64,000 nucleotides of DNA from Diabrotica undecimpunctata (GCF_040954645.1 NC_092813.1:15850136-15914135), one strand, 5' to 3'. Positions 24,871-37,059 are shown, counted from the first letter of the stretch. Translations and numbers: made by a program. Notes: a model not told the origin generated them from the sequence alone.

Positions 24871-25569
24871 GGTGGTCCTTAAGTAATTGTACAAACGAAA
24901 ACCGTAAATTCTACACTTTAAAATATTACGGTTTAAGTCAACTTTCTTTAATAAAATGTTGATATTAAGAAAGATACAGGGTGTTAAAGTTAAAATTTAA
25001 AATTCTATTTTTCGCTATAACTTTCATGTTTGTAAAGATTTATGCATAAAAATTTACAACTGGGTACTTTTAAATATGAGAAATTATAATTTGTTGCACA
25101 CTTTGATGTAGCTGATAGAGGGCGCCACATATGCCACATATGTGGCATACATTTGCACTTAACTTTTTTGCTCTTTGAGTTACCTGTATCTATGATAAAA
25201 AATATTAAAGATACATTATTTTAACAAAAAAAAGGTATACTTGTTAATAACTTTAAAACTTAACAGTTTTCGGGATAATCGCATTTTAAAAATCAGCTGC
25301 ATAATTCTGATTTAAGGTAATTACTCCAGTCAACAAAGGAAAAATAGACAAAAACATTAATAAATCTAAATTTTGGTATAAAATACCTTTAACTAAAGTT
25401 AATAGTTAACGAAATATTAAATAAAATAAATATATCAGCAGGAAAATTAATATGACAAAAACAGAATAATAGGATTTTACATCAAACATTTTACGTTTTA
25501 TGTTAAATTAAAGTCATAATCAAAACATTTTGTTTACAAACCAAATTAAGAAATAGTTAAACTAAATAA

Positions 25570-26390
25570 CATAACTTTTTGTCAAAGTAAGTGTTCGATA
25601 TGTCCACCATTTTCTTTAATTCATTTTTCAATATATTACATAAAAGATCGTCTCATATTAAATAGCATCATTGGTTCTAAAGAAACTGCTGCAGTATTTA
25701 TTTCTTCCCATAGTTGGTTGCGAATGTTTATGGGATTCTTATAGACACGTTGTTTTAATACGCCCCATACACCAAAATCAAGCGGATTAAATTCTGGGCT
25801 ACGTGGTGGCTATAATGTATAATGGATGAATATATTCTTTTGGATACATATCCAAACCTTGTGGTATATTATGGAACTACATCTTATTTGTCGCACAGGT
25901 TAAATAATGTATTAAACTGTGATGTATCTGATTCATTGGTTACGTATATAAACACGGAATAACCTATCGATGACATTACTTATTTATATGATTACGTTAC
26001 AGCTTACGAGTTACTATAATTACATCTCGAACAAATGGTCTATTATGATTAACTAACGAACTAATATTATGCTGAACTAAATTACCTATGTGTTTACTAT
26101 ATTTATAACAATATCGGTTATTAGGCCAACAATGATGTTTTTGTAAAAATGCTGAGTCTTTAAGGTTAGGTTGATAGCAAAAGTATTATGAAACAAGACA
26201 CATATGTGTTATTCAATACTTGTGCTTTAGTTTCTAATTGTCAAATAATAAGTATTCTTTTGGAATTTTTTATAAATTAAATAATTATATCAATATCTTA
26301 CTACATTGCCAAGGAATATGACTGCCACGATCAATCCAACGTTCAGAACAGTTATATTTAAGTATGTTCTCACTGCCTTCTCTATAGAAT
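25570..26390 (-). pseudogene. mariner-like transposase, split by a 0.5-kb insertion
   Basis: On the minus strand RWIDRGSHIPW (about 26345-26310) and PRSPEFNPLDFGVWG then LKQRVYKNP (about 25805-25730) are adjacent boxes in this family: the R-W-I-x-R-G segment and the PxSPxxNPLDFxxWG segment with the last catalytic acid. Here they are 0.5 kb apart. Downstream text (LWEEINTAAVSL, MMLFNMRRSF, ENGGHIEHLL) is the usual C-terminus. The N-terminus and first catalytic Asp are absent. Confidence 0.8.
25811..26305. mobile_element. unclassified insertion inside mariner transposase
   Basis: This segment separates two transposase boxes that are normally contiguous; removing it joins ...CCTTGG and CCACCACG, restoring the W-P-P-R-S-P text. 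It has no coding features; its ends share only weak inverted similarity (GGCAATGTAGTAA and GGCTATAATGTATAA). Borders are good to a few bases. Confidence 0.6.
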
Positions 26391-27154
26391 GTGGTGGTGT
26401 ACCATCTTATATAAGCCACATATTTTGGGTTTTTAGCATTTTACAATAGGGAAAAAGTAATACAACGCCAGTAGGTATAGAAACTTAAGAAGCGATAGAA
26501 AAGGGAAATTGTAAACATGATGACTGCCAACGTCTGAATACGGACACGGCACATAAAGAAGAAGATGAAGAATATTTTCTTCAATAAGACATTTAGCAGC
26601 CATAACAAAAATTTTGTAATATTACATTATCATCTTTGAGTTGTTGTAATAAGAATAAACTGTGAATTATGCTTATCTACAGGTATTCAGTGCTTTACCG
26701 CACAAATATTACAACTAAGAATTATTATGCAGCTGACTTATAAAATGCGAATATCTCGAAAACGGTTAAATTTTGAGGTTACTAACAAGTATACCTTTTC
26801 CTTGTAAAAATAATGTATCTTTAATATTTTTTAACACAAATAGAGCTAACTTAAAGAGCAAAAAGTAAAACGCAAATCTATGCCACACATGTGGCATATG
26901 TGCCCTCTATCAGTTACATTAAAGTTTGTATAAAATTATATTGTATTCTGCTTTAAAGCATCCAATTATAAATTTTTGTCCAAAAATATTTACAAACATA
27001 AAAGTTATAGCGAAAAATAGAATTTTAAATTTCCACTTTAACACCCTGTATCTTTCTTAATATCAACATTTTATTAAAGCAAGTTGGCTTAAATCGTAAT
27101 ATTTTAAAGCGTAGAATTTACGGTTTTCATTTGTACAATTACTTAAGGACCACC

Positions 27155-27512
<358 letters not shown>

Positions 27513-27689
27513 CGGTATTTTAGGCGTCACGCCCTTCCGGTAGGGATCTATGGAGGAGTATCACCGAGACGCAAGCCCTTATCTCTTGTCGTACTGCTCC
27601 ACCGTAGGCCGATCAGACACCAGCATATTCTAGTCTAAGCCGCAGATTCATCTATAATTTTAAACTGCTGCGTTAGACTTTTTGTTTTT

Positions 27690-28593
27690 CTGTACACAGG
27701 AATAGACAAAGGATAATTTTCGAATATCACAACGACCCGGGTAATTATCACAAAGGAATTAATGAAACTGCAGACAAAATTTGACAACTTTATAAATGGA
27801 AAAATATGTATAGAGAAATAACCGAATTTATTACTTTATACCCTACTTGTCAACTCTCAAAATTTGATCGTAGGAATCGTACTCAAGGTTTAAATGTAAG
27901 GCCTTCTCCGGAGAAACCATTTGAGGCTTTATCTGTAGACCTGTTCTTTTTTGATAAACAACAAATGCTCACCGTTATAGATAATCTAACAAAATTTGCA
28001 CAAGCGTATATTTGAACTGATAAAAACCCAGAAACAATAATTAGTAAATTAAAAAATTAATTTTCGCTTTTCGGCCTTCCTAAGATGATTATGTCAGATC
28101 ACGGGGGTGAATTGAATAATAAAAAGGTGGAAAGTTTTATTAATTCATTGAATTTCGAATGGCACCTTACTTCGTCTGAGTACCATGCCTCTAACGGTAT
28201 AATTGAGCGTTTCCATGCTACCATAACAGATACTTTGCGAAGTTATCTTTTAGAACATAACCAGTGCGACTTAGAAGATGCACTTTTAGTCGCTATACAC
28301 TCATATAATTCTAGTAAACATCATTCAACATCCACTACACCCTATAGTGTAGTATTTCCTTATAAAAATGATAGAGAATTTGATGAAATTTCGTATAATA
28401 ATCAGTTAGAAAATATAAGGGAAAAACAATGCGATCAAAGGAAAAAGCAAAAGAACCGTTTTGATAACTTAAGAACGAGTAATTTGGAAGTAAAGTATAA
28501 AGTTGGAGATAAATTTTTTTTAAAAAGACCAAGAAATCCAAATACACCAAAATCGGTATTAAATACAGGACCATATGTTGTTCTTGAACAGTT
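27690..28593 (+). pseudogene. Gypsy-type integrase fragment
   Basis: Text in order: a zinc-domain remnant (EYHNDPGNYHKGINET, then TLYPTCQLSK with one Cys of the pair replaced by Tyr), ALSVDLFFFDKQQ with the first catalytic Asp, LPKMIMSDHGGELNN with the second, and HASNGIIERFHATI with the Glu; then a DALLVAIHSYNSSKHHSTSTTP segment and a KVGDKFFLKRP tail. A TGA (28015) and a stop near 28060 interrupt it. The LTRs and the rest of pol are missing on both sides. Most similar in layout to the errantivirus-like integrase at 30403. Confidence 0.8.
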
Positions 28594-29310
28594 TTTTTAC
28601 TGTTGTAGGTGTAATATCAATTTGAAGATGTTTATTAACAAGTCCTTTTATTCTTTCTTTTAGGCTGCTTGGTTCATTTGTATCCATTTTTAGACCATTC
28701 ATTACAATGTTGTTTTTTCTTTTATTTTTTTCGATTATTTGGACTGCTTTTTTCATTTCTTGTAACTCTCTCCTTATTTCTGAATTCTCTTTTCTTATAT
28801 CCTGATTTTCTTTTTTGAATTCGTTCGTTTTCTACTGTCAGTTTTAGTAGAGCTTCGTTTGTTTTGTTTTGTTGGTCTTTAATTTCTCTTATTTCAGTTT
28901 TTATTTCTTTCTATTCTTGCTTCATATCTTTTTGAGTTGTGTTCATTTCTTTCATCATTATTAATAACTGGTCTAATTTCTCAGATTCAGTTGTTTGGCG
29001 TTTTGTAGGAGTTCTTGGTGTTTTTTTGCTGTTTACAAAAAAATCTATATTTTATTCTTTTCTTTTTCTTCCTTCATCTGTAGAGTATTCGTCGCTGTCC
29101 ATTCTTACAATATTTTCCTTGGACTTTTCTTGTTATTTCGCTGGTTATCTCCTTCCCCGTCCTACACCGCGAAAAGAGTCGTCGACCAGTCAACCCGTCG
29201 AATCTCCGACCCTTATCGGTGTTTATATGTGGGTCACTTCTACCGAGTTACTTTTCGTTGTAAGTCCCGTTTCCCGAGTTTTCTTACAGCCGAAAATTAA
29301 AACGATATTT
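28594..29310 (-). pseudogene. 5' part of a LINE with ORF1 (coiled coil)
   Basis: On the minus strand a GC-rich leader (29110-29300, with a GTCGACGAC region) is followed by MDSDEYSTDEGRKRK, then KTPRTPTKRQTTESEK, long Lys/Glu/Gln-rich coiled-coil text (KEMNTTQKDMKQE, TEIREIKDQQNKTNEALLKL) and KNNIVMNGLKMDTNEP (28559-28756), a start of the RNA-binding domain of LINE ORF1 proteins. Stops at three or more places. The copy keeps its 5' end but stops abruptly at 28594 against the integrase fragment, the reverse of the usual 5' truncation. Confidence 0.65.
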
Positions 29311-29685
29311 TTCTTCTTAAAGTCAATGAAAATTCTACCAATAAAACTCTAATAATGTAGAACCATTTTATGATGCGATTAACTAAACGAAGTTGAAGTG
29401 TAACACATCAAGTAGTAGATATGAGCTTTAATTATCCATATTATAAAGGAATTTTAATCAATAATAACTGCAACATATAATTCGATTACCTTGTGGTACA
29501 CTTCATCTACAACTTTCTCATAACAACAAAAGTAGAAAAGTTATTGCCGGTTGGTTTTTTTTTGTTCCATGTGGCCCTACCTGCCCTGTACGGAGTATGT
29601 CTAGAGAGGCTCTTCACTACAAGTTAAAACTTCGAAGCTGCAAAAGAAGCCCTTCTTACACACCCCAGCTTCGGTCTTCAGGAGG
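29311..29685. other. no feature recognised
   Basis: Unassigned sequence between the LINE 5' part and the dispersed repeat; no inverted ends or frames with support. Confidence 0.5.
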
Positions 29686-29689
29686 GAGG

Positions 29690-29707
29690 TGTTACGGCGA
29701 GCACGCC

Positions 29708-29751
<44 letters not shown>

Positions 29752-29985
29752 ATCTCAATATTCAGACTACTTAGAAGATGATTAACACCCACGCTGAGAA
29801 TCTCGAGGTGTTTATGATATGATCAAGAACTATGAGAGGTTTTTAGGATATAGTTTGTATTTCTTAAGTTAGTATAGTTTTATAACTGTTAACATCTAAA
29901 TAAATTTGTGCATTTCATTCAGAGTTACGTTATTTAATTCTCCAACGAACACACATCATTTTATAGAGAATAAAAGTTATTTAAG
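29690..29985. repeat. dispersed repeat, copy 1 (with GT tract)
   Basis: GGCGAGCACGCCACTG, a (GT)n tract of about 19 units (29710-29748), and then about 240 bases ending near CAACGAACACACATCATTT. A second copy with about 80 percent identity by eye and a shorter GT tract is at 42490-42715. Family unknown; neither copy has coding capacity. Confidence 0.85.
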
Positions 29986-30322
29986 TCATCGTTATCAGGA
30001 TTGCCGGTTATGAATTTAATCACAGATCCAAGTCCATTAATTAATCCACGTCTTTTTCTATTGTGGTTAAGAATAGCAAATTGATCTATAATATCCTTTA
30101 AATAATTAGAATATTGCGTTTGTAATACAGGGTGGTCAATTTTAACTTTTAACTTTTTTATTAGGTTTTCGATACGTGTTAAGTTGAGAGAAAGTAAAAA
30201 TCTATGTTTTTGAATTATTTCTGTTTGTATTCCGGTTTCTTCTTGAAAAAATCCATTTGGGTTGTTAAAACATTGAGCTTGAGCTTGGATGGTGTAGAGT
30301 AGAGAAGTAAGCAGAAGTAACC
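29975..30322 (-). pseudogene. env: errantivirus-type env fragment (N-terminal part)
   Basis: About 115 codons read after a splice-acceptor-like TTATTTTCAG. They start with a hydrophobic signal-peptide-like stretch, continue through a helical ectodomain segment and reach a furin-type basic cleavage motif (RKRR) followed by a Gly-rich fusion-peptide-like stretch, the arrangement of insect errantivirus envelope proteins. Everything downstream, including the membrane anchor, is missing, so the fragment cannot make a functional envelope. A stop follows near 29985 where the dispersed repeat begins. Confidence 0.75.
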
Positions 30323-30402
30323 TGAAAATAAAAGGAAAATGTACTATTTTCTGATCCTTTTTATGTTCTTAGCATCCGCAGTTATTTTTCTATTCGCAGG
30401 AG

Positions 30403-31660
30403 TTAGGAAAAAATTTGGGTTTCATTTTGTTCAAGAATTTTAATACTTTCATAAGGTATATTTTTGTTGATTTGTTTCTTATTTCTATATACTGAAGTTT
30501 CTGGATTAACTTCGGGAATTTGCTCCTCTCTGTTTCGATTTGCTTTAGTTAGATTTTGGGTCATTTTTTCTTTAGTATTTTTATATACGTGTTGTATAAA
30601 TGGTTGTATTTCGTTTTTTCTATTTTCATTGTAATTTTCGTATATTGTTAGGTCATTATCGAAGAGGACCTCATCTTCGTAAGGGTCGTACAAAAGGGTA
30701 AAAGGTGTAAAGTTAGTTGAGGAATGAATACTTTGATTATAGATAGTGATTGTGGTAACCATTAAATTTTTAATCCTTTCATTGGGATTTTGGATTTGCA
30801 AAACTCGTAATTTTTGCAGTAGTGTAGAATGTAGTCTTTCGATAGGTGAATTGCTTGTAGAATTTGCAGTTGTGGTAACATGCTTTTCTATTTTATATAA
30901 GTTTAAATATTCAGTAATTAGGTTTGCACCAAAGTTAGTTGCACTGTCCACTACTATTCTCTTTGGAAAATTATGATGTGAGAAGAAATGTCGTAATTTA
31001 TTCAAAATTGTTATTGCTGTTTGATCTTCTATTAAATATGCTTGTGCGTATTTAGAAAAGGGATCTATTATAGTTAAAAACTGATTTGCTTTAATATGAA
31101 ATACGTCTCTGTGTAAAGTATGTAGAGGTTTGGTAGGTAACATAGGGCCTTTAAATGGTATTGTATATGGTTGTCTTTCATATTTGGCTTTTAAACATAT
31201 GTCACAAGAATTTATATATTTTGTAATCGAATCTTTTATGTTTGGAAAATATATGGATTTCTTTAAGTGTGAATAGGTTTCATTTATTCCATTATGATTT
31301 AGGTGATGGTAATTTTTTATATAGTTTGTTTGTTCGTTTTCTTCTTCAATGTAAAGTAATTTTGTTAGACAAAGAACAATATTTGTATAGATAAAGTTCT
31401 CATGTAAGAGTTTTTCCATAATAGGTTTTAAAATTCTCCTTTGTGTTAAAAATAGACCATATGTTTTATTGGGATCAATTATTTCTATAAGGTGATTAAT
31501 TATTTGATTTTCTATATTATCTTTTTCTAAATAAATTAAGTGTATGTCTTTCTTGAATCGTTTGAGAAATTCATAACGAAGTGTTTGTGTAATGTTTATT
31601 ATTATTTGATTTTTGAATAGATTTACGGGTTTTTCAGAAATAGGGAGTCCTGCAGAAATG
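30403..31660 (-). pseudogene. errantivirus-like integrase
   Basis: The 338-codon frame 30403-31419 has a zinc domain (H-x4-H in HHLNHNGINET, then SCDICLKAKYERQ), catalytic Asp in LHRDVFHIKANQ, Asp in RIVVDSATNFGA and Glu in SNSPIERLHST, followed by a basic, Asn/Lys-rich C-terminus. All three catalytic residues are present and this part is unbroken. Upstream (31420-31660) the link to RNase H continues with a stop between. Confidence 0.9.
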
Positions 31661-31668
31661 TTTTCTTC

Positions 31669-32330
31669 TTAAGAATGAATCGTCTCGCAATTTGAAGGTT
31701 GTGTGGATCTGAATTTAAGAAATTTCGATAATAATTTATCAGGATTATCGGAAGAACTTTGAGACTCTTCTAGTCCTTCATTTTCTACTACGTTATGTTC
31801 TTGTAAATCAGTAATCATAGGGACCATTGAACTTGTTTCGTCATTTTCATTAGGATCATCTTCATGAATATTTATTTCTATTCGTGATAGTGCATCAGCT
31901 ACAGAGTTACTGGAACCTTTTAAATGTTTAATATAGAACTGATATTCGTCTAATTTAATTTTCCAACGTATTAGGCGACTATTAGGAGTTTTTAGTTTCG
32001 TTAGCCATACGAGGGGATTATGATCTGTTAATACTGTAAAATGTCTGCCATATAAATAAGGTCTAAAATGTTTAACTGAATCTATAATAGACAATAATTC
32101 TTTTTCTATTACTGAATAGTTTCGTTCTGCTGTGTTCAGCGTTCTGGAAAAGAAGGCTATTGGTTTATTCTTTTGTGACAGGACAGAACCTAAAGCTATA
32201 TCAGATGCGTCAGTAGTTAACGTAAAAGGTAAAGAGAAATCAGGATAATTTAAAATGGGAGAATTATTAATTAGTTCTTTGCATTTTTCAAATGCCTCTT
32301 TGTATTCAGAAAGTTCGATGTCAATCTTTT
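31669..32330 (-). pseudogene. errantivirus-like RNase H region
   Basis: The frame 31669-32094 has SIIDSVKHFRPYLYGRHF, TDHNPLVWLTKLKT, and HLKGSSNSVADALSRIE (the terminal RNase H boxes). The part with the first Asp (32100-32330) is in the same frame but the start is beyond a stop. Tail text is Glu/Asp-rich and leads towards the integrase. Confidence 0.85.
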
Positions 32331-33350
32331 CATTTTTTTGTAGTGCACCTGTTTAATGGAAATGTTATTTTCGCAAAATCCGGAATGAAACGTCTATAAT
32401 AACCTATTAAGCCGAGGAAAGATTTGATCTCCTTAACCGTTCTAGGAATAGGGTATTTTTTAATTCCTTCAATCTTTGATGGATTTGGAGTGATTCCCTG
32501 AGGTTTAACTATGTGTCCTAAAAATTCTACCTTTTTTGTTAGAAATTCACTTTTGTCTACCTGTATTTTTAAGTTTGCTTTAGCAAGAGAGTCAAAGATT
32601 AATCTTAGATCAATAAGGTGATCATGTAAGCTTTTAGAAAAAACTATGATATCGTCCATGTAGACAAAGCATCTTGTATGGGTATGAGGAGCTAAAACTT
32701 CATTCATTAAACGTTGAAATGTACTTGGAGCATTTTTAAGTCCAAATGGCATTCGAAGATATTCATAATGACCTTGAGGGACTGTAAACGCTGTTTTTTA
32801 TTTTCTGTTGCATCATTTGAGGATGTCTAAAACTTTTAGTATATACAGGATCTTCATCTAAAGTTCTTATAAAATGTTTAGTTTGTGTCGTTGCTGACAA
32901 GTATTCTTTATTGTCATGAAATAGATAAGAGTATCTTTTACAAAGTCTAATATTTTTTTCTTTTTCTTCTTTGTTCAGATGATTAGTGCGTATTATATTT
33001 TCATCGAAATCTTTTTTTGTTCCATCCTTTATATATTGTTTCACATCAAAATTATTTAGATTTTGTACATATAAGGGCTTATTAAGAGGTGCCTTTAGAA
33101 TTAGATTTGGTATTTCTATGTGACCATTTATTACTTTATGTATCGATGGTGGAATAAATATATGGTCTTGTATTTTAGTTTCAGGTAAATAAGCGTAACC
33201 ATCTATTTGATTTACTGGAATTAGATTACATCTTGTGTCTCCTAGTTGAAAAGCAATAATATTATCATTTAATTTGATTGTTTTATTTATGTAGCTTATC
33301 TGTGCTTTTAGTTTTTTTAAGTCACTAGAGCCAATTAATGCATCAAATTT
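32330..33350 (-). pseudogene. errantivirus-like protease/RT region
   Basis: RT part: [40 protein letters not shown] (catalytic YMDD, about 32650), [14 protein letters not shown], and the [18 protein letters not shown] box. A frameshift near 32755-32795 separates it from the upstream RT part (HFIRTLDEDPVYTKSFRHPQ). Further up is KFDALIGSSDLKKLKAQI (about 33340-33290), the end of the errantivirus protease and the start of the linker. Broken by at least one frameshift and stops. Confidence 0.85.
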
Positions 33351-33353
33351 ATC

Positions 33354-33490
33354 ATGCCATTTAAAAATTCGGAACTTTACCAGATTTTCTACATTATATT
33401 CTTTAAATATGGGTATTTTAATAATAAAAATTCGGAACTTTACCAGATTTTCTACATTATATTCTTTAAATATGGGAATTTTAATATTTT
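33354..33490. repeat. 65-bp tandem duplication in provirus
   Basis: AAAAATTCGGAACTTTACCA...TTTAAATATGGG occurs twice (about 33361-33414 and 33427-33476), separated by a few bases. The duplication falls in the protease region and would disrupt it. Local duplication, not a transposon. Confidence 0.85.
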
Positions 33491-33646
33491 GATTACTGTG
33501 AAAAGTTGTAAATACCGACTTGATTGTAAAATTTTCTTGGAATTAAAAATATTTTGGAAAATTACTCACAAGTTCAGGATTTATAATAGAGTTCTCAAAG
33601 AAAGAAATTCTCTATATTCTATATCCTCTTGTATACCATTGTTTAC

Positions 33647-34744
33647 TTAAGAAGTGCCAGAATAATTATCTTCATTGTTCAAATCGTCGTAAGAATATGA
33701 ATTGCTGGGATAATTATTTTCTAAAAATTGGTCTTGTTCTAAGTTATGAAAATTGTGCTGAACGTTTTGTCTGATAGAAGTAGTTCTTATGGACATTGGT
33801 TTCCATTGTTGATTATTTCTAACTTGTTGTATTATATCACGTCGTGGTTGTGATGGTGGTTGTCGAGGAGTGAAATTTCTTTGAAAATTATTTGAATTAT
33901 TGTTATTTCTAGAGTTATTTGTATTACATTTATCTCTAGACATATTATTATAGTTGCCATTGCTATTATTATTAAATGTATTAAAAGGTCTCTGGTTATT
34001 TTGGTTCAGCGATATATTTCGTGAACGAGTCATGAGGTTAGCGTAACGCTCACATTATTCAAGGCATTGTAATGTACGAGGATTGGCATAATATACAGTT
34101 TCTCTGTAAGGCGACTGTAAACCTGAAATAAAGGTTTTTAAAGCTTCTGTACAGTAAATATCTTTTAATGTTGCAATTTTCTGTTCACAATTATGTATAA
34201 TAGTTGTACATGCTTCATAAGAATATTAAATTTAGTATTAATTCGCAGATGAAAATCTCTATAATGTTCGTTAGGTTTTTGCCTTTCTCTCTGTAGTTCA
34301 TTAAAATAATGTGTCTTCTGATTTTGTTTGACCAAATTGTTCTAAAAGGGCTTTACGAATATTTTTCCAAGTAGTAAAAGAATCAGGAATAAATTCGTGA
34401 TAATTATTTGAAGTGATATACGTATGAGCTGTGTCTTTTAGTCTACTACCGATGTGGAGATTTAACAAATGGACTTGTACATTTGAACACATTGTAAAAG
34501 TACCAGATTCAAAGAGTTTAATTATATCATCAACTCTTATAATAAACGTAGATAAAGTATCATTTTGTTCAGGCGAAAAAATAGGTATAATTTGACAAAA
34601 CCTTTTCAATTGTTCATCCGTAATAACTGGAGTAGCCATTTTTTGATGCTTTTCTAGTTGGGAATTGATTAACTGATTAGGATTTTTGTGAGAAATTGAA
34701 ATGAGACTGAATTTAAGTAGTAAATGTTCAAGATCACTGTTCAT
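33647..34744 (-). pseudogene. gag: errantivirus-like Gag
   Basis: Two frames. 34301-34744 begins MNSDLEHLLLKFSLISI and holds the capsid-like part (FSPEQNDTLSTFIIRVDDII, then a DSFTTWKNIRKALLEQFG segment). 33647-34033 is an Asn/Gln/Arg-rich C-terminus (NNNSNGNYNN, TPRQPPSQPRRD) that binds nucleic acid without a zinc knuckle. Between them (34034-34300) the frame shifts at least once. Absence of CCHC motifs fits errantivirus Gag. Confidence 0.75.
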
Positions 34745-34966
34745 GTAAAGTTATTCCAAAAAGGTGTATATATTAAAAGCAAAAATTGTAACCAAAGAAA
34801 ATAGAAATGAGATACAGATTTTCCTAAAAACCAAATAAAATATGCACTTACTCAGATAGTAGTCTCATGTCAGATAGTAGGCAGGAATCTCTTGTAACTT
34901 CTAGTTTTCAACGTTATAGTCAGCAAAGTATTGAAATACACGATGATAAACTGTTCACCTCTGACT

Positions 34967-34984
34967 ATCCTGTTCGCAGCGCCA
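34967..34984 (-). promoter_or_regulatory. primer binding site of errantivirus-like provirus
   Basis: On the minus strand TGGCGCTGCGAACAGGAT follows ...TTATTTAAT. It begins with TGG, as expected for pairing to the CCA end of a tRNA, and sits upstream of gag. This marks the inner border of the 5' LTR near 34985. Confidence 0.6.
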
Positions 34985-35692
34985 ATTAAATAATTTGTTT
35001 CAAAAATCACCTTTTTAAAAATTAATTTTTACAAATAATAGAACTGCTACAATAGAAATGAAAATTAAGTCTAATCCTAAAATGTAATTTAACTCTGCAT
35101 GAAGGCTTCTCTTTTCTAATCGGTAATCAAAGGTCAATTGCAGATAACTAATGTCTTTACAGGTTCGGATTCCTTAATTTTAAAACATTAAAAACATTAA
35201 TAAAAGAACATGACATACTGTCATTAAAAATCTTAAATTTTAACACAGATTGTAGTCATTTTTTATTTATTTACTTCAAATAATAGTCAATAGGGAAATA
35301 CTTTAATCAAGACTTATCTCATCTCAAAAATATCTCACAAAAAAAGTAAAAATAAACGATCATCAAAAAAAAAATGATAAAATTATTGTCACTAACAAAA
35401 AACATTATCATTATAAAATATTCATTCACACTGGTTTGTTGACCTGTGATGATAGGGTCTGTATGAAGGCCTGGAGATAAACACATGGTATTAGATGTTG
35501 AAATATGATATCTTTACCTCTTCCGCAAAAATATTGCCAAGGGTAGTTGGCCTCCACGTGACACAGGGGCTTATGAGTGAATACTAACAGCACAAGTGAA
35601 TGGCCAGAGGGAGGAACTCTGTATAAATAGACAATACAGAAATTGTTACTATCACAATTAATTATTAACGAACAGTAAGCGACTTATCACAA
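34985..35692 (-). other. presumed 5' LTR and flank
   Basis: Sequence upstream of the primer site, AT-rich, without frames. The 5' LTR must begin here on the minus strand, but its outer end is not visible because there is no second LTR to compare. A TATA-like CTGTATAAATAGAC on the plus strand (about 35619) has no recognised gene behind it. Confidence 0.4.
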
Positions 35693-35952
35693 TGGGCAAT
35701 GTGAATAAAATTGTAGTATGCACTTAAAGTACCTTTTTCGTAGCAAAAGCTAACATTTTTGTGAATAATATTAAGTCGTAGCTTAAACTTATAAGTTTAT
35801 TCTGTTTGCTTTGAGTATTTTCTGTCTTTTTGTAGTAAAAGCTTATTTAGATGTGAATAAAATACAGCATTTACTGAAATTTTAAAGTAACAACTGTAAT
35901 TTGCAGCTTAAAAATTAGTCTTGTATAGAACTTCAATCGAACACGTTTAAAA

Positions 35953-36917
35953 ATGGCTCAATTTATGAACATCTGACGTCGAAAATATTATTCTCTAGGA
36001 AATGAATGTCGGGATGAGGAATATATTAATTTATATCGTTTTTCAAAAATTAATGTGGAGTGGTTAGTAGAAAATTTCCTTGAAGTCACTGGAGAAACAA
36101 GGGGAGGAGCATTAAATCCCAGACAAAAAATGCAGATATTTCTTCGATTTTTAAGTGATCCTGGATTTCAAATTGGAGTTGGCAAGGTGTTCATCGAACA
36201 ACAGTGAGTAAAACTGTGAAATTTGTTTTGACTAAAATAATTCAAAAATCACATATTTGGTTACGTTTTTCTTTAAATAACATTGCTGAAGCACAACAAG
36301 AGTGGAGTGCTAAGTATCAGTTTCCTTGTGCATTTGGTGCTGTTGATTGTACACATATAAGAATTCCGAAACCATCTGAGCATGGAGACGAATACTATAA
36401 CAGAAAAGGTTACTTTAGCATAAATGTACAGGCAACATGTAATGCAAAAGAAGAATTTACTTCCATAGACGCTCAGTGGCCTGGGTCAGTACACGACAGT
36501 AGGATACTAAATAATTCTGCAATTTATGTCGAAATGAATAATATGCAGCATAATAATATGATGTTATTAGGTGATTCTGGTTATGGAATCAAACGTTGGC
36601 TGATGACGCCATACAGAAATCCCGAAACTCGTGAAGAAATTGCGTTTAACACACTTTTCATGAAAGAAAGAGTCATAATCGAAAGGTGCATTGGCTAACT
36701 GAAGAGAAGGTTTCCAATTTTGCAACATATGGTTAGAGTAAAACTAGACAGAATTGCATCTGTTATTATTAGTTGTAGTGTACTTCATAATATATCAAAG
36801 TATTTAAATGATCTACTTCCTGTCGATGAAGAAGAAGATGTCATGAATGACGAAGAAAAGCAATACAATTTAGAAAATGACGCTGAAAATGTTATGAGAT
36901 GGGGAGAAGGGTTATAG
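35953..36917 (+). pseudogene. Harbinger (HARBI1-like) DDE transposase
   Basis: ATG at 35953 (MAQFMNI, then TGA), then YINLYRFSKINVEWLVENFL, a frameshift near 36190, then the long frame with FGAVDCTHIRIPKPS (first Asp), NRKGYFSINVQATC, GSVHDSRIL, LLGDSGYGIKRWLMTPY (second Asp) and IIERCIG (Glu). A TAA directly after IIERCIG interrupts LKRRFPIL; the remaining 65 codons are open to an acidic tail (DEEEDVMNDEEKQY). The catalytic triad is present, but three breaks make it inactive. Confidence 0.9.
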
Positions 36918-37059
36918 TTATAAATTCAAAATTATATTTAAAAACTGTTGAAACAAATAAAAATATACAGGGTGTGTACCTTAAAAAATATATCATATTT
37001 CATAATATATAACATTGTATATATTTTGTCTAAATATAAAGAAGTTGAAATTTCGGGAC

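Larger units (their letters stand above)
29970..34985 (-). mobile_element. errantivirus-like (Gypsy/mdg4 group) provirus, 3'-truncated
   Basis: A minus-strand element with primer site at 34967-34984, gag (34744 down to 33647), protease-RT-RNase H-integrase (about 33350 to 30403) and an env fragment (30322 down to 29975). Errantivirus features are a Gag without zinc knuckles, a protease region of the FDALIGSSDL type and an env with a basic cleavage motif. Frames are broken repeatedly. The 5' LTR should lie right of 34985 but its outer end was not defined; the 3' LTR is missing because the env stops at the dispersed repeat. Confidence 0.85.

Noticed and set aside
25811..26305. Intron in the mariner transposase
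   Set aside because: Ends do not give GT...AG with a restored frame, and mariner transposases normally lack introns; an insertion fits better.
29597..29785. 62-codon frame over the GT tract
   Set aside because: Poly Val-Cys translation of a microsatellite.
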